Assembly: GCF_937959485.1 (NCBI RefSeq)
Contig: NZ_CALGPY010000004.1
Span: forward strand, 212,829-276,828
Length of the DNA: 64,000 bases
Reading direction: 5' to 3'
Origin: an uncultured Campylobacter sp.
GTDB lineage: Bacteria > Campylobacterota > Campylobacteria > Campylobacterales > Campylobacteraceae
This document shows, piece by piece, positions 63,622 through 64,000 of the stretch. Position 1 is the first letter of the stretch, and each line of letters begins with the position of its first letter. A model generated the notes under the pieces. That model had not been told where the DNA came from and did no database searches. It worked only from the letters and a program-made list of their open reading frames with translations. A program made the position numbers and the translations under genes.

Positions 63622-63667
63622 ATGAAAGGACATAAATGAAAGGACATAAATGAAAGGACATAAATGA
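63622..63667 (+). repeat. Three 14-bp repeats forming back-to-back 5-codon minicistrons before metI
   Basis: The unit ATGAAAGGACATAA occurs at 63622, 63636 and 63650 and is followed by the metI ATG at 63664. Each unit starts a frame ATG AAA GGA CAT AAA TGA (MKGHK) whose stop overlaps the next start as ATGA. Each also supplies an AAAGGA ribosome site 5 nt before the following ATG. Confidence 0.85.
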
Positions 63668-64000
63668 TAGAATGGATACAAAATTTTTTTAGCGGAGTGA
63701 TTCCGAAGCTGCTGTTAAACGCGACGCTTGAGACACTGTATATGACCTTCGTAAGCACGGCTTTGGCGTTTATTTTGGGGCTCGTGTTTGCGATCGTGCT
63801 TATCCTTACGCGTCGCGGCGGGCTCTGCGAAAACCGCATCATCTACGCCGTGCTGGACGTCGCGATAAATACGCTGCGAAGCTTTCCGTTTATAATTTTG
63901 CTGATCGTGCTCTTTCCGCTTACAAAACTTCTTGTGGGTACTAGCATCGGCACTACCGCGGCGATCGTACCGCTTACTATAGGCTCGGCCCCCTTTATCG
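63664..64000 (+). CDS. metI: Methionine ABC transporter permease MetI (partial)
   Basis: The first 112 residues; it runs off the right edge. MIEWIQNFFSGVIPKLLLNATLETLYMTFVS-like N-terminus, a first helix (FVSTALAFILGLVFAIVLIL), then NTLRSFPFIILLIVLFPLTK with the conserved RSFPFI, and GTSIGTTAAIVPLTIGSAPF. These are typical of D/L-methionine permeases. The ribosome site is supplied by the last of three tandem repeats directly before the ATG. Confidence 0.85.
   Translation, partial: MIEWIQNFFSGVIPKLLLNATLETLYMTFVSTALAFILGLVFAIVLILTRRGGLCENRIIYAVLDVAINTLRSFPFIILLIVLFPLTKLLVGTSIGTTAAIVPLTIGSAPFI

Noticed and set aside
63567..63842. Antisense frame over the start of metI
   Set aside because: It covers the minicistron repeats and the metI N-terminus on the other strand, with no supporting signals.

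Overview
The window looks like a chromosomal segment of an epsilonproteobacterium of the genus Campylobacter, most likely one of the GC-richer oral species. C. gracilis is my best guess; C. showae, rectus and curvus are alternatives. The basis is gene content and order: argG-rplI-hslV-hslU-era with divergent S4/tsaE/lptB, a Cts-type DNA-uptake operon, a RacR-like regulator, Wolinella-like fccABC, and an OprD-type porin. Base composition is unusual for the genus: coding DNA is fairly GC-rich, while spacers are packed with AAATTT/AAAATTTT words between GC-rich stretches. No transposase, prophage or CRISPR array is visible.

Layout. 0-4.3 kb: end of a probable hisS, then speA, cysE, a small secreted protein and an aspartate aminotransferase, tightly spaced on +. 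4.3-7.7 kb: two long gene-free spacers flank tsdA (di-haem thiosulfate dehydrogenase/tetrathionate reductase) and share a diverged direct repeat. 7.7-25.5 kb: a complete aryl polyene (APE) pigment cluster on +, ending in a bipartite hairpin. It holds a phosphopantetheinyl transferase, a lipoprotein, two ketosynthases, a dehydratase, a ketoreductase, a chain-length-factor-like protein, two acyltransferase activities, two ACPs, a membrane protein, an AMP ligase fused to a hotdog dehydratase, a GT2 domain fused to an LpxL-like acyltransferase, a thioesterase, a LolA-like carrier and an MMPL exporter. 25.9-29.6 kb: a LysR regulator divergent from fccA-fccB-fccC. 30-30.5 kb: an AT-rich orphan gene of foreign appearance. 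30.9-35.3 kb: porin, htpG (sigma70 consensus promoter with a CIRCE-like operator) and a cysteine-rich Sel1-like protein. 35.6-41.1 kb: murG, ftsW and ftsK. 41.2-51.6 kb: a nine-gene type II secretion/type IV pilus-like competence operon (ctsF, ctsE, ctsP, ctsD, ctsR and PilM/PilO-like partners) downstream of era. 52.1-57.3 kb: hslUV, rplI, argG, and the S4-tsaE-lptB operon. 58-64 kb: a beta-propeller protein, bpt, a biotin carboxylase, tRNA-Leu(CAA), hup, a RacR-like response regulator and the start of metI.

The most unusual signal runs through the APE region and its surroundings. Degenerate tandem repeats built round AAATTT cores fill the spacers, and material of the same kind appears to have expanded in frame inside APE enzymes: the first ketosynthase, the chain-length factor (about twice its usual length), the ligase, and the GT-acyltransferase linker. 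It also makes up almost all of two overlapping repeat-only reading frames inside the operon. Other points of note: three back-to-back 5-codon minicistrons (MKGHK) run directly into metI, and ftsK has no ATG, GTG or TTG codon that preserves its first membrane segment.
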